Of a stretch of DNA of 64,000 bases, positions 8,162-16,512 are shown piece after piece (positions within the stretch are counted from its first letter, which is position 1; each line of letters starts with the position of its first letter). The position numbers and the translations under genes are program-made. Below the pieces are notes generated by a model. That model was not told the origin of the DNA. It ran no database searches and worked only from the letters and a program-made list of their open reading frames with translations. Origin of the DNA: Mizugakiibacter sediminis (GTDB lineage: Bacteria > Pseudomonadota > Gammaproteobacteria > Xanthomonadales > Rhodanobacteraceae); contig NZ_DF970163.1 in assembly GCF_000953855.2 (NCBI RefSeq), positions 1-64,000 on the forward strand. The letters run 5' to 3'.

Positions 8162-9403
8162 ATGGGCTACGACGAAGGCACCCTGCTCGGATTGCTGGCC
8201 GCCCTCGGCGGCGGTCTGCTGGTCGGCGCGGAGCGCGAGCGCCGCAAGGGCGTCGGCCCCACCCGCGGCGTGGCCGGCCTGCGCACCTACACGCTGGCCG
8301 CGCTGCTCGGCGCGGTGGCGGCGATGCTGGGCACGCCGGCGCTGCTGCTGGCCGGCGCCGGCCTGCTGGCGCTGGTCGCGATCGGCTACCTGCGTTCGCG
8401 CGAACACGATCCCGGCCTGACCAGCGAGATCGCCCTGCTGCTGGTGTTCCTGCTCGGCGCGCTGGCGCTGCACGCGGCGCAGTTCGCCGCGGCGCTGTTC
8501 GTGCTGGTGACGATCGTGCTGGCCGGCAAGCAGCGCATGCACCGTTTCGTGCGCCAGGTGCTGAGCGAGCGCGAGCTGCGCGATGCGCTGATCCTCGCCG
8601 CCTCCGTGCTGATCGTGCTGCCGCTGCTGTCGGAGCGCGCGATCGATCCGTTCGGCGTGCTGAGCCCGCGCAAGCTGTGGCTGCTGGCGGTGCTGGTGAT
8701 GGCGATCAACGCCGCCGGCTACATCGCCCTGCGCGCGTTCGGCCCGGCGCTGGGCCTGCCGCTGAGCGGACTGACCGGCGGCTTCGTCTCCTCCACGGCG
8801 ACGATCGCCGGCATGGGCCAGCGCGCGCGGGAACAAGCCGCGCTGCTGCCGGCCTGCGTCGCCGGCGCGATGCTCGCCAACGTCTCCACCGTGGTGCAGC
8901 TGGCGATCATCCTCGCCGTGCTGGACCACGCGCTGCTGGCGCGGGTCATGCCGGCGCTGGTCGCCGCGGGCGCGGTCGCCGCGCTGGCCGCGGGCGCGGT
9001 CGGCTGGCGCATGCGCGGCACGCGCGGGTTGGCGGCGCCGCTGCCGGCGGGACGCGCGTTCCGCTTCGAGCAGGCGCTGCTGTTCGCGGCGATCGTCGCC
9101 GTCGCCCTGCTGTTCGGCGCCTGGCTGCACCGCTGGCTGGGCGACGCCGGCGCGGTGGCGGCGCTGGCCGCCGCCGGCTTCGCCGATGCGCATGCGGCGG
9201 CGGTGTCGGCGGGCCAGCTCTCCGCCAGCGGCGAGCTGGGCGTCGCCGCGGCCGCCTCCGCCGTGCTGGCCGCGTTCGGCAGCAACTCGCTGCTGAAGGT
9301 CGGCGCCGCGGCCACCGGCGGCCGCCGTTATGCGATGCCGCTGATCGTGGCCATCGTGCTGATGAACGTCGCCGCCTGGCTGGCATTCGCCCTCGTGCCT
9401 TAG
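8162..9403 (+). CDS. MgtC/SapB-DUF4010 family membrane protein
   Basis: Polytopic membrane protein (413 aa). The first ~130 residues form an MgtC/SapB-like domain with the GGLLVGAERERR motif and the GLRTYTLAALLG stretch. The rest is the DUF4010 region with the segments TGGFVSSTATIAGMG and FGSNSLLKVGAA, for about 11-12 membrane helices in all. Its molecular function is unknown; MgtC itself affects ATP synthase and magnesium homeostasis in Salmonella, but this should not be transferred. It starts 26 bp after the SirB2-like gene and is probably in its operon. An apparent coding-free gap of 279 bp separates it from nirK. Confidence 0.85.
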   Translation: MGYDEGTLLGLLAALGGGLLVGAERERRKGVGPTRGVAGLRTYTLAALLGAVAAMLGTPALLLAGAGLLALVAIGYLRSREHDPGLTSEIALLLVFLLGALALHAAQFAAALFVLVTIVLAGKQRMHRFVRQVLSERELRDALILAASVLIVLPLLSERAIDPFGVLSPRKLWLLAVLVMAINAAGYIALRAFGPALGLPLSGLTGGFVSSTATIAGMGQRAREQAALLPACVAGAMLANVSTVVQLAIILAVLDHALLARVMPALVAAGAVAALAAGAVGWRMRGTRGLAAPLPAGRAFRFEQALLFAAIVAVALLFGAWLHRWLGDAGAVAALAAAGFADAHAAAVSAGQLSASGELGVAAAASAVLAAFGSNSLLKVGAAATGGRRYAMPLIVAIVLMNVAAWLAFALVP

Positions 9404-9601
9404 CACGCGGCCGGCGACGCGCAGGAGCGCGCGCTGCGGCGCGCTGTCGCACGCCGCTGACGGCGGTCACGCGCCTGCGCACGGTTGCCGCAGGCGCGCC
9501 GCGGAATCGCCGCAGCCCAACAGCGGCGCGGCTTGCAGCGGTTCGCCGCGATGCCGCGGCGCGTGCGCCGGTGCGCACATGCGGCAACCCGTCGCACCCC
9601 G

Positions 9602-9615
9602 CTGATGACCATCAG
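9602..9615. promoter_or_regulatory. Fnr/Dnr-type binding site upstream of nirK
   Basis: CTGATGACCATCAG is a dyad with perfect 5-bp arms (CTGAT/ATCAG) and a 4-bp spacer. It ends 67 bp before the nirK ATG, almost the same spacing as the norB site. A second, imperfect copy (CTGACGGCGGTCAC) lies at 9457-9470. Confidence 0.6.
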
Positions 9616-9682
9616 GGACGCGCGCATGCCGCTGCGTACGCTGGCGCCATCGCCGGACGAGCGGTCCGGGAAGGAGCCTGCA

Positions 9683-11140
9683 ATGAAACGCTTCATCAGG
9701 GGATGCGTGCTGTTGGGGATGGCGCTGGCGGCCGCCGGCTGCCAGCGCGGACCGGCCACGGCGCAGGCGGACGCCGGCGCGCCGCAGGGCGAACCGATCC
9801 GCGCCGTGCTGACCAGCCCGCCGAACGTGCCGCCGCCGGTCACGCGCGACCACCCGGCGCGGGTGATCGTCGAGCTGGAAGTGAAGGAGGTGAAGAAGGA
9901 GATCGCCGACGGCGTCTTCTACGACTTCTGGACCTTCGGCGGCACCGTGCCGGGCAGCTTCATCCGCGTGCGCGAGGGCGACACCGTCGAGCTGCATCTG
10001 AAGAACCCCGCCGGCTCGCACATGCCGCACAACATCGACCTGCACGCCGTCACCGGCCCGGGCGGCGGCGCCGAGCCGACGCTGACCTCGCCGGGCCACG
10101 AGCGCGTGTTCACCTTCAAGGCGCTGAAGGCCGGCCTGTACGTCTACCACTGCGCGACGACGCCGGTGGGCATGCACATCGCCAACGGCATGTACGGCCT
10201 GATCCAGGTCGATCCGCCCGGCGGCCTGCCCAAGGTCGACCGCGAGTACTACGTGATGCAGGGCGACTTCTACACCACCGGCAAGTACCACGAGCCCGGC
10301 CTGCAGGCGTTCGACCTCGAGAAGGCGATCGACGAGCGCCCGACCTACGTGCTGTTCAACGGCCGCGAGGGCGCGCTGACCGGCGCGAACGCGCTGCACG
10401 CCAAGGTCGGCGAGACCGTGCGCCTGTTCGTCGGCAACGGCGGCCCCAACCTGGTGTCGAGCTTCCACGTGATCGGCGCGATCTTCGACAAGGTCTGGGA
10501 CGGCAAGTCGAGCCACTTCGAGGAGAACGTGCAGACCACGCTGATCCCGGCCGGCGGCTCCAAGGTGGTCGAGTTCCGCAGCGAGGTGCCGGGCAAGTAC
10601 CTGCTGGTCGACCATTCGATCTTCCGCACGTTCAACAAGGGCGCGATGGGAGTGCTGCAGGTGGACGGCCCCGAGGCGCCGGCGATCTACCACGCCGCGC
10701 CGGCGGATGCGCCGGTGGCGATGCCGGCCGAGCACGCGCATCCGGCGCCCGCCGCCGATACGCCTCCGCAGAAGACCGCGGCGGCGGACCCGATCGCGCG
10801 CGGCAAGCAGGTGTTCGACAGCACCTGCGCGGCCTGCCACCAGCCGACCGGCAGCGGCATCCCCGGCGCGTTCCCGCCGCTGGCGAAGTCGGATTATCTC
10901 GCCGCCGATCCGAAACGCGCGGTGCACATCGTGCTGCACGGCCTGAGCGGCAAGGTCACGGTCAACGGCCAGCACTACGACGCGATGATGCCGCCGTTCG
11001 GCCCGCAGCTCAGCGACGACGACGTCGCCCACGTGCTGACCTACGTGCTGAACAGCTGGGGCAACCCGGGCGGCCGCATCCACAGCGACGACGTCGCCGC
11101 GGCGCGCCGCGGCGGCGCCCGCAACGAGGCCTCGCGCTGA
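9683..11140 (+). CDS. nirK: copper nitrite reductase NirK with C-terminal cytochrome c domain, lipoprotein
   Basis: Periplasmic enzyme (485 aa) reducing nitrite to NO. The signal sequence ends in a lipobox-like AAAGC (C20), suggesting lipid anchoring. Two cupredoxin domains span about residues 50-350. Ligands and catalytic residues are visible. The type 1 copper ligands are H116, C157, H165 and M170. The type 2 copper ligands and active site are D119 (catalytic), H121, H156, H262 (catalytic) and H311. The short [10 protein letters not shown] loop marks the class II NirK type. After an Ala/Pro-rich linker, a cytochrome c domain has C382-x-x-C385-H386, giving a tethered electron donor. The start follows an AAGGAG Shine-Dalgarno sequence 6 nt upstream. 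nirV and a Sco1-like gene follow as an operon. Confidence 0.96.
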   Translation: MKRFIRGCVLLGMALAAAGCQRGPATAQADAGAPQGEPIRAVLTSPPNVPPPVTRDHPARVIVELEVKEVKKEIADGVFYDFWTFGGTVPGSFIRVREGDTVELHLKNPAGSHMPHNIDLHAVTGPGGGAEPTLTSPGHERVFTFKALKAGLYVYHCATTPVGMHIANGMYGLIQVDPPGGLPKVDREYYVMQGDFYTTGKYHEPGLQAFDLEKAIDERPTYVLFNGREGALTGANALHAKVGETVRLFVGNGGPNLVSSFHVIGAIFDKVWDGKSSHFEENVQTTLIPAGGSKVVEFRSEVPGKYLLVDHSIFRTFNKGAMGVLQVDGPEAPAIYHAAPADAPVAMPAEHAHPAPAADTPPQKTAAADPIARGKQVFDSTCAACHQPTGSGIPGAFPPLAKSDYLAADPKRAVHIVLHGLSGKVTVNGQHYDAMMPPFGPQLSDDDVAHVLTYVLNSWGNPGGRIHSDDVAAARRGGARNEASR

Positions 11141-11159
11141 GGCGGGCGAGGGCAGGTGC

Positions 11160-11948
11160 ATGATCCGCTCGCTGCTGCTGGCGTCGCTGCTCGCGCTGTC
11201 GGCGCTGCCGGCAGCAGGGGCGGCGGAGTACGTGCGCGTGCCGGGCGGCGCCTTCCGCAGCGTGCTGGCGCAGGAAGGCGGCGCGCGCGCGGTCGAGGTG
11301 CCGGCGTTCCGCATGCGCGCCACGCCGGTGACCAACGCCGAGTTCCTCGCCTTCGTGCGGCGCGCGCCGCGCTGGCGGCGCGACCGCGTCGCCGCGCTGT
11401 TCGCCTCGCCGGGTTACCTGTCGCGCTGGGCGGGCGCGTCGACGCTGGGCGCCGGCGCGCCGCCGAACCAGCCGGCGACGCGGGTCAGCTGGTTCGCCGC
11501 GCGCGCCTACTGCGCATCGGAAGGCGCGCGCCTGCCGCGCTGGATCGAATGGGAATACGCCGCCGCGGCCGACGCGACGCGCCGCGACGCGCGCAGCGAC
11601 GCCGCCTGGCAGGCGCAGGCGCTGGCGCGACTGACCGCCGCCTTCGGCGCGGCGCCCGCCGAGGTCGGCGGCGACGCGCCCAACCTCTACGGCCTGCACG
11701 ACATGCGCACGTTGGTGTGGGAGTGGGTGGACGACTACGCGGCGCTGTTCGTCAACAGCGACGCGCGCCAGCCCGGCGAGGCCGCGCTGCTCGGCCTGTG
11801 CGGCGGTGCCGCGCTGGCCTTCGCCGACCGCAGCGACTACGCGCTGCTGATGCGCGTGGCGGCGCTGGCCGCGCTGGCGCCGGCCGACGGCGCCGACAAC
11901 GTCGGCTTCCGCTGCGTGCAGGACATCGAGGGAGTGAAGCATCCATGA
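11160..11948 (+). CDS. nirV: SUMF1/FGE-sulfatase-domain protein NirV
   Basis: Exported protein (262 aa) with a cleavable signal peptide ending near AAGAAE, followed by a formylglycine-generating-enzyme-like (SUMF1) fold. Hallmarks are VRVPGGAFR at the domain start, TPVTNAEFLAFV, RVSWFAARAYC, RLPRWIEWEYAAA and a C-terminal NVGFRC. It lies 19 bp after nirK and overlaps the Sco1-like gene by 4 bp. SUMF1-family genes called nirV sit next to nirK in many denitrifiers; their role in nitrite reductase maturation is suspected but unproven. I cannot say from sequence whether it has oxidase activity. Confidence 0.82.
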   Translation: MIRSLLLASLLALSALPAAGAAEYVRVPGGAFRSVLAQEGGARAVEVPAFRMRATPVTNAEFLAFVRRAPRWRRDRVAALFASPGYLSRWAGASTLGAGAPPNQPATRVSWFAARAYCASEGARLPRWIEWEYAAAADATRRDARSDAAWQAQALARLTAAFGAAPAEVGGDAPNLYGLHDMRTLVWEWVDDYAALFVNSDARQPGEAALLGLCGGAALAFADRSDYALLMRVAALAALAPADGADNVGFRCVQDIEGVKHP

Positions 11949-12514
11949 CCGCCATGCGCCGCATGCTCGTCCGTTGCGCCGCGCTGCTGCTCGCCGCCGC
12001 CGGCGCGGCCGCCGCCGCGCCGCCGCCCGGCGACTCGCTGTACCAGACCGCGCTGGCGCTGCAGGACCAGCAGGGCCGGCGCTTCGATTTCGCCGCGCTG
12101 CGCGGGCGGCCGCTGCTGGTCAGCGTGTTCTACGCCTCGTGCCATTCGGCCTGCCCGCTGACCATCGAGACCATCGCGCGCGCGCGCCGCGCGGCCGGCG
12201 CGGGCGCGCCGGACGTGCTGATGGTCAGCTTCGATCCGGCCCACGACGACGTCGCCGCGCTGGCGGCGATGGCCGCCATGCACCGCGTCGACGCCGCGCA
12301 CTGGCGGCTGGCGCGTCCCGAGCGCGGCGACGTCGAGGCGTTCGCGGCGACGCTGGGCGTGGCCTACCGGCCGCGCGGCGACGGCGATTTCAGCCACAAC
12401 GTGGTGATCGCGCTGCTGGACGCCGACGGCCGCATCGTCGCGCGCAGCAGCCGCCTCGGCGAACCCGACGCCGCCTTCGTCGCGGCGGTGCGACGGCTGG
12501 CCGCCGCGCGCTGA
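11945..12514 (+). CDS. SCO1/SenC family copper chaperone
   Basis: Secreted thioredoxin-fold protein (189 aa) with a signal peptide rich in alanine. The Sco copper site is present: C66 and C70 in a CHSACP context, and the distal ligand H151 in FSHN. Sco proteins deliver or reduce copper for periplasmic cuproenzymes, classically the CuA site of cytochrome oxidase. Here the gene overlaps nirV by 4 bp (ATGA) and ends the nirK operon, so NirK copper loading is a reasonable inference. The start at 11945 is set by the overlap. It converges on the lipase-like gene, with stop codons 8 bp apart. Confidence 0.88.
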   Translation: MTAMRRMLVRCAALLLAAAGAAAAAPPPGDSLYQTALALQDQQGRRFDFAALRGRPLLVSVFYASCHSACPLTIETIARARRAAGAGAPDVLMVSFDPAHDDVAALAAMAAMHRVDAAHWRLARPERGDVEAFAATLGVAYRPRGDGDFSHNVVIALLDADGRIVARSSRLGEPDAAFVAAVRRLAAAR

Positions 12515-12521
12515 GCGTCGT

Positions 12522-13700
12522 TCAGGCGACGTGTGCGGCCAGGCTGGCCGGGTCGCCGTCCCAGGGATCGAAATAGCTGCGCCCGGCGCGCGCCACCGAG
12601 TGCTGCGGCCCGCGCGGCGTCATGCGCAGCGCCTTGCGGCCTTCCAGCCACAGCGACACCGCGTTGGCGATGCGCGCGCTGCGGCAGACGCGGGCGTGGT
12701 CCGCGGCGTCGGTGTAGGCGGCGAAGGTGACGCCGCGCACGGCGGCGGAGAGGAAGTGCACGCGGCCATCGCCCTGCGCGTCCGTGCGCACGCCGGCGAA
12801 GTCGAACCAGTTGGGGTTGCGCGTGTTGCGCGTCTGCACGGGCAGCGTGCGCGGCGTGGCGACGCCGGCGCCGATCATCACCATCACGCGGTCGGCGGCC
12901 GCAGCCAGCGCGGCGTCGGGCAGCAGCGGCGCCGGACTGCCGCCGCCGTGGACCGCGGCGCGGCCACGCACCAGCGCCTCGGCGTCGGCGAGGAAGCGCG
13001 CGCTGAATTCGCCGCCGTCGCGCACGTTGGCCTGCCAGCGGGCGGCGTCGAACAGGTCCAGCGGCTTGCCGGCCTCGTCGACCGCGGCGTCGCGGTAGGA
13101 CGGCGTCATCGCGTACACCGAGGGGAAGGTGCGGGCGATGCGGCGGTAGTCCTCGTCGGTGCCGAACATGCCGTCGCGCTCGCCCTTGACCAGCGACTCG
13201 GCGGCGCCGATCGCGCCGCGGAACGGCGGCGCGATGAACACCACGCGGCCGATGCCGGCGAACGGATCGCGCGCGTTGCGCAGGCCGAGCGCCGAGCGCA
13301 GCACCAGCCCGCCCATGCTGTGGGTGACGAGCGACAGCGGCGCGCCGCGGCCGTGCATGCGCTCGCGGTCCTCGACTTCGCCGATGAACTGCACCAGCCG
13401 CGCCGCGGCCAGCTCCACCGGCTTGCGCCAGTCGTAGGTGAACACGTGCACCGGCTCCGGCGCCTTCCACGCGCGCAGCTTGGCCAGCAGCGGCGCGTAG
13501 GCGTAGCGGATCAGGCGGAACGGGCGCATCCAGTGCGCGTCGCCGAGGTCGTGGCGGCCGTCGCCGAGCATCAGGTCGAGCGGATTCTCGAAGATGTCGC
13601 CGACCGTCATGTCCTCCAGGCTCCAGCGCACCGGCCAGTCCAGCGGATAGCTGTCGACCAGCTCGGAGCCCTTGATGCCGGGGATGAAGACGATGGCCAT
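12522..13700 (-). CDS. alpha/beta hydrolase, lecithin:cholesterol-acyltransferase-like lipase
   Basis: Hydrolase (392 aa). The N-terminus IVFIPGIKGSEL is the first strand and oxyanion loop of LCAT-like lipases. The nucleophile elbow reads T-H-S128-M-G-G, and VFIAPPFRG follows. VHVFTYDWR is the LCAT-type strand before the lid. There is no signal peptide with the chosen start (ATG at 13700, MAIVFIPG), so it is probably cytosolic; the reading frame extends upstream without a better start. The acid and histidine of the triad were not assigned. It may cleave phospholipids, acyl esters or small polyesters; the substrate is unknown. It is a monocistronic gene, convergent with the nirK operon. Confidence 0.8.
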   Translation of the reverse strand: MAIVFIPGIKGSELVDSYPLDWPVRWSLEDMTVGDIFENPLDLMLGDGRHDLGDAHWMRPFRLIRYAYAPLLAKLRAWKAPEPVHVFTYDWRKPVELAAARLVQFIGEVEDRERMHGRGAPLSLVTHSMGGLVLRSALGLRNARDPFAGIGRVVFIAPPFRGAIGAAESLVKGERDGMFGTDEDYRRIARTFPSVYAMTPSYRDAAVDEAGKPLDLFDAARWQANVRDGGEFSARFLADAEALVRGRAAVHGGGSPAPLLPDAALAAAADRVMVMIGAGVATPRTLPVQTRNTRNPNWFDFAGVRTDAQGDGRVHFLSAAVRGVTFAAYTDAADHARVCRSARIANAVSLWLEGRKALRMTPRGPQHSVARAGRSYFDPWDGDPASLAAHVA

Positions 13701-13850
13701 GGCGATGTCCGTTCCGCGTGTACTCGAGTGTAGCGGTCTACGGCAGCCTGTGGAGGGGGCGGCAGCCCGCCATTGCACGCCTGCCGACGCCGCACGGCAG
13801 GGTGCCGCGGCGACGAGCCGAGGCCTAAGCTGCCGCCCGGCGTCGGGCAA

Positions 13851-13883
13851 AGAAAAACCCGCACGCCGGAGCGTGCGGGTTTT
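13851..13883 (-). terminator. intrinsic terminator of gap
   Basis: The stem ACCCGCACGC (13857-13866) pairs with 13871-13880 over a CGGA loop. It is flanked by A5 on the left and TTT on the right, so on the minus strand the hairpin is followed by a run of T. It lies 25 bp beyond the gap stop codon and could also work on the plus strand. Confidence 0.85.
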
Positions 13884-13907
13884 CGGCGCGAACATCGCCT
13901 GCGGCGC

Positions 13908-14921
13908 TTATTTCGCCGCCATCAGCGCGCGCGTCATGTCGAGCATGCGGTTGGAGAAGCCCCACTCGTTGTCGTACCAGGCCAGCACCTTCACCAGCGT
14001 GCCGCCCATCACCTTGGTCAGGGTGGCGTCGTAGACCGACGACAACGGGTTGTGGTTGAAGTCGACCGACACCAGCGGCTTGGTGTTGACGCCGAGGATG
14101 CCCTTCATCGCGCCGTTGGCCGCCTCGTTGATCACGGCGTCGATCTCGGCCTTGTCGGTCGGACGCGAGGCGACGAACGACAGGTCGACGACCGAGACGT
14201 TGATGGTCGGCACGCGCATCGCGAAGCCGTCCAGCTTGCCGTTCAGCGCGGGCAGCACCAGGCCGACCGCGGCGGCGGCGCCGGTCTTGGTCGGGATCTG
14301 GCTCATCGTCGCCGAGCGGGCGCGGCGCAGGTCCTTGTGGAAGACGTCGGTCAGCACCTGGTCGTTGGTGTAGGCGTGGATCGTGGTCATCAGGCCGTGC
14401 ACGATGCCGATCTTCTCGTGCAGCACCTTGGCCAGCGGCGCCAGGCAGTTGGTGGTGCAGGAGGCGTTGGAGATGACCTGGTGGCTGGCCTTCAGGGTGT
14501 CGTGGTTGACGCCGTAGACGAAGGTGCCGTCCACGTCCTTGTCGCCCGGCGCGGAGATGATCACCTTCTTGGCGCCGCCGGCGATGTGCGCGCCGGCCTT
14601 GGCCTTGGAGGTGAACAGACCGGTGCACTCCAGCACCGCGTCGACGCCGAGCTGGCCCCACGGCAGCCTGGACGGATCGCGCTCGGCGAACACCTTGATG
14701 CGGTCGCCGTTGACGATCAGGTCGCCGCCGTCGACGCCGACCTCGCCCGGGAAGCGGCCGTGCGCGGTGTCGTACTGGGTGAGGTGCGCATTGGTTTCCG
14801 CGTCGCCCAGGTCGTTGACCGCGACCACCTGGATCTCGTTCGTGCGCTTCGATTCGTACAGCGCACGCAGGATGTTGCGGCCGATGCGACCGTAACCGTT
14901 GATGGCGACCTTGATGGCCAT
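13908..14921 (-). CDS. gap: glyceraldehyde-3-phosphate dehydrogenase, type I
   Basis: NAD-dependent cytosolic glycolytic and gluconeogenic enzyme (337 aa) converting glyceraldehyde-3-phosphate to 1,3-bisphosphoglycerate. The Rossmann motif [10 protein letters not shown] is near the N-terminus, and the catalytic cysteine C155 lies in [12 protein letters not shown]. The C-terminal [12 protein letters not shown] is diagnostic. The start at 14921 ([11 protein letters not shown]) has a GGAGGA Shine-Dalgarno sequence about 10 nt upstream. It is transcribed alone, ending at a strong intrinsic terminator. pgk, tkt, pyk and aldolase are all within 20 kb but scattered on both strands rather than in one operon. 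Confidence 0.97.
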   Translation of the reverse strand: MAIKVAINGYGRIGRNILRALYESKRTNEIQVVAVNDLGDAETNAHLTQYDTAHGRFPGEVGVDGGDLIVNGDRIKVFAERDPSRLPWGQLGVDAVLECTGLFTSKAKAGAHIAGGAKKVIISAPGDKDVDGTFVYGVNHDTLKASHQVISNASCTTNCLAPLAKVLHEKIGIVHGLMTTIHAYTNDQVLTDVFHKDLRRARSATMSQIPTKTGAAAAVGLVLPALNGKLDGFAMRVPTINVSVVDLSFVASRPTDKAEIDAVINEAANGAMKGILGVNTKPLVSVDFNHNPLSSVYDATLTKVMGGTLVKVLAWYDNEWGFSNRMLDMTRALMAAK

Positions 14922-15106
14922 GGGGCAGCGTCCTCCGGAGCGGATGCGGTGGGAAAAACGCGATTTTACAGGGAACCGGCGCCTTCCGCCCGGCCGGGCT
15001 GCGGCGGACTGTCGCGGATCGCCGCGGCGGCGCCCGCCATCGGGCATATGATGGCGTACCGAGGCCGCCGCGCGTCGATGGCGGCCGAGGCCCCGCCGGA
15101 GCAGCC

Positions 15107-15982
15107 ATGCGCCCTGACGTCACGCCGTTCTTCCACGCGCCCACCTCGACGTGGTCGTACGTGGTGCGCGACCCCGCCGGCAGCGCGGCGGCGCTGATCG
15201 ATCCGGTGCTGGACTACGACCCTGCGGCGGGGCTGGTCTGCACCGCGCCGGCGCGGGCGCTGCTCGACCACGTGCTGGCGCACCGCCTCGAGGTGCAGTG
15301 GCTGCTGGAGACCCACGCCCACGCCGATCATCTGTCCGCGGCCGGCTGGCTGAAGGACGCGCTGGGCGGGCCGGCGCGCGTCGGCATCGGCGCCGGCATC
15401 GTCGAGGTGCAGCGCACCTTCAAGCGCCTGCTCAACCTCGACGACGGCTTCCGCGCCGACGGCTCGCAGTTCGACCGCCTGTTCGCCGACGGCGAGCGCT
15501 TCGCGCTGGGCAGCCTCGAGGTCGAGGTGCTGGCGACGCCCGGCCACACCTCCGACAGCGTCAGCTACCGCATCGGCGATGCGGTGTTCGTCGGCGACAC
15601 CGTGTTCTCGCCGCCGGCCGGCACCGCGCGCTGCGATTTCCCCGGCGGCGACGCCGCCACGCTGTACCGTTCGATCCGCCGCCTGTACGCGCTGCCGCCG
15701 TCGACGCGCGTGTTCCTCTGCCACGACTATCCGCCGCCGGGCGCGGCGCCGCGCGCGGAGGTGACGCTGGCCGAGCAGCGCGCGCACAACGCGCACGTGC
15801 GCGACGGCGTCGACGAGGCGGCGTTCGTCGCGCTGCGCGCGCGGCGCGACGCCGCCCTGCCGGTGCCGCGTCTGCTGTGGCCGGCGCTGCAGGTGAACAT
15901 CCGCGGCGGCCGCCTGCCGCCGCCGGAGGCGAACGGCGTCGCCTACCTGCGCACGCCGCTGCGCTTCGACACGCGCGGCTGA
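15107..15982 (+). CDS. MBL-fold hydrolase, probable persulfide dioxygenase
   Basis: Metallo-beta-lactamase-fold protein (291 aa) with the metal-binding motif H70-A-H72-A-D74-H75, the [11 protein letters not shown] segment, VFVGDTVF and the later CHDY histidine. The size, sequence style and neighbours fit the ETHE1/Blh group, mononuclear iron persulfide dioxygenases that oxidise glutathione persulfide to sulfite; hydroxyacylglutathione hydrolase is the alternative. The 3' end overlaps the convergent BigR/SqrR-like gene by 40 bp. With sulfide:quinone reductase nearby, the likely path is sulfide to glutathione persulfide to sulfite. No rhodanese domain is fused. Confidence 0.82.
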   Translation: MRPDVTPFFHAPTSTWSYVVRDPAGSAAALIDPVLDYDPAAGLVCTAPARALLDHVLAHRLEVQWLLETHAHADHLSAAGWLKDALGGPARVGIGAGIVEVQRTFKRLLNLDDGFRADGSQFDRLFADGERFALGSLEVEVLATPGHTSDSVSYRIGDAVFVGDTVFSPPAGTARCDFPGGDAATLYRSIRRLYALPPSTRVFLCHDYPPPGAAPRAEVTLAEQRAHNAHVRDGVDEAAFVALRARRDAALPVPRLLWPALQVNIRGGRLPPPEANGVAYLRTPLRFDTRG

Positions 15983-16338
15983 GCGGCGCGCGCCGCCGGC
16001 GCGCAGGCGTCGCCGCCGCCCGGCACGCCGCAATAGATGTCGTGCAGCGTGCCGATCAGGCGGTGCACCGGCCCGTCGCTGAGCCGGTACCAGATCTGCT
16101 GCGACTCGCGGCGCGTCTGCACCATGCCTTCCTCGCGCAGTTTGGCGAGGTGCTGCGACAGCGCGGACTGCGAGAGCTCGGGCAGGCGCTCGTTGATCTG
16201 GCCGACGGTCAGCTCCTGGCCGACCAGCAGGCACAGCACGCGCAGGCGCTGCGCGTTGGCCAGCGCCTTCAGCAAGCGCGAGGCCTCGCCGGCGCGTTCC
16301 TGCATCACGTCGAGATCGGGGAGGGGGCGTGGGTCCAT
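15943..16338 (-). CDS. ArsR/SmtB-family persulfide-sensing repressor (BigR/SqrR-like)
   Basis: Winged-helix repressor (131 aa from the ATG at 16338). The HTH is LSQSALSQHLAKLREEGMV, followed by the beta wing RRESQQIWYRL. Two cysteines, C36 in RLRVLCLLVG and C103 in HDIYC, are 67 residues apart. They match the redox pair of BigR and SqrR, which form a tetrasulfide or disulfide bridge on meeting persulfides and then release DNA. The SmtB metal-site pattern is absent. An upstream in-frame GTG at 16392 would add 18 basic residues; I prefer the ATG. Divergent from sqr across an AT-rich promoter, so it probably represses sqr and itself. Confidence 0.85.
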   Translation of the reverse strand: MDPRPLPDLDVMQERAGEASRLLKALANAQRLRVLCLLVGQELTVGQINERLPELSQSALSQHLAKLREEGMVQTRRESQQIWYRLSDGPVHRLIGTLHDIYCGVPGGGDACAPAARAAQPRVSKRSGVRR

Positions 16339-16378
16339 GGGCGTTCGCGCAGCGGCGCCGCGCACCGCGCGGCGACGG

Positions 16379-16407
16379 TTGACATCATACACTCCACTAA
16401 ATAAGAT
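16379..16407 (+). promoter_or_regulatory. sigma-70-type promoter of the sqr operon
   Basis: A perfect -35 hexamer TTGACA (16379-16384) is separated by exactly 17 bp from TAAGAT (16402-16407). An alternative -10, GATAAT, lies at 16405-16410. The segment is strikingly AT-rich within very GC-rich surroundings. It is 106 bp before the sqr ATG. Confidence 0.65.
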
Positions 16408-16434
16408 AATGCTAAATTAGATATCGTTCATTAT
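16406..16434. promoter_or_regulatory. candidate operator between bigR-like gene and sqr
   Basis: The inverted repeat ATAATG (16406-16411) ... CATTAT (16429-16434) encloses a second small palindrome, CTAAATTAG (16412-16420). It overlaps the sqr -10 region, a natural place for repression by the neighbouring ArsR-family protein. It is not matched to a published operator. Confidence 0.45.
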
Positions 16435-16512
16435 GTGGCGGCCTGACGGCGATCAAATCCCCGGGGGCACCGGGGCATAGGCTGCCATCGAGGTATCGCA
16501 GAGGGTTCGGTC

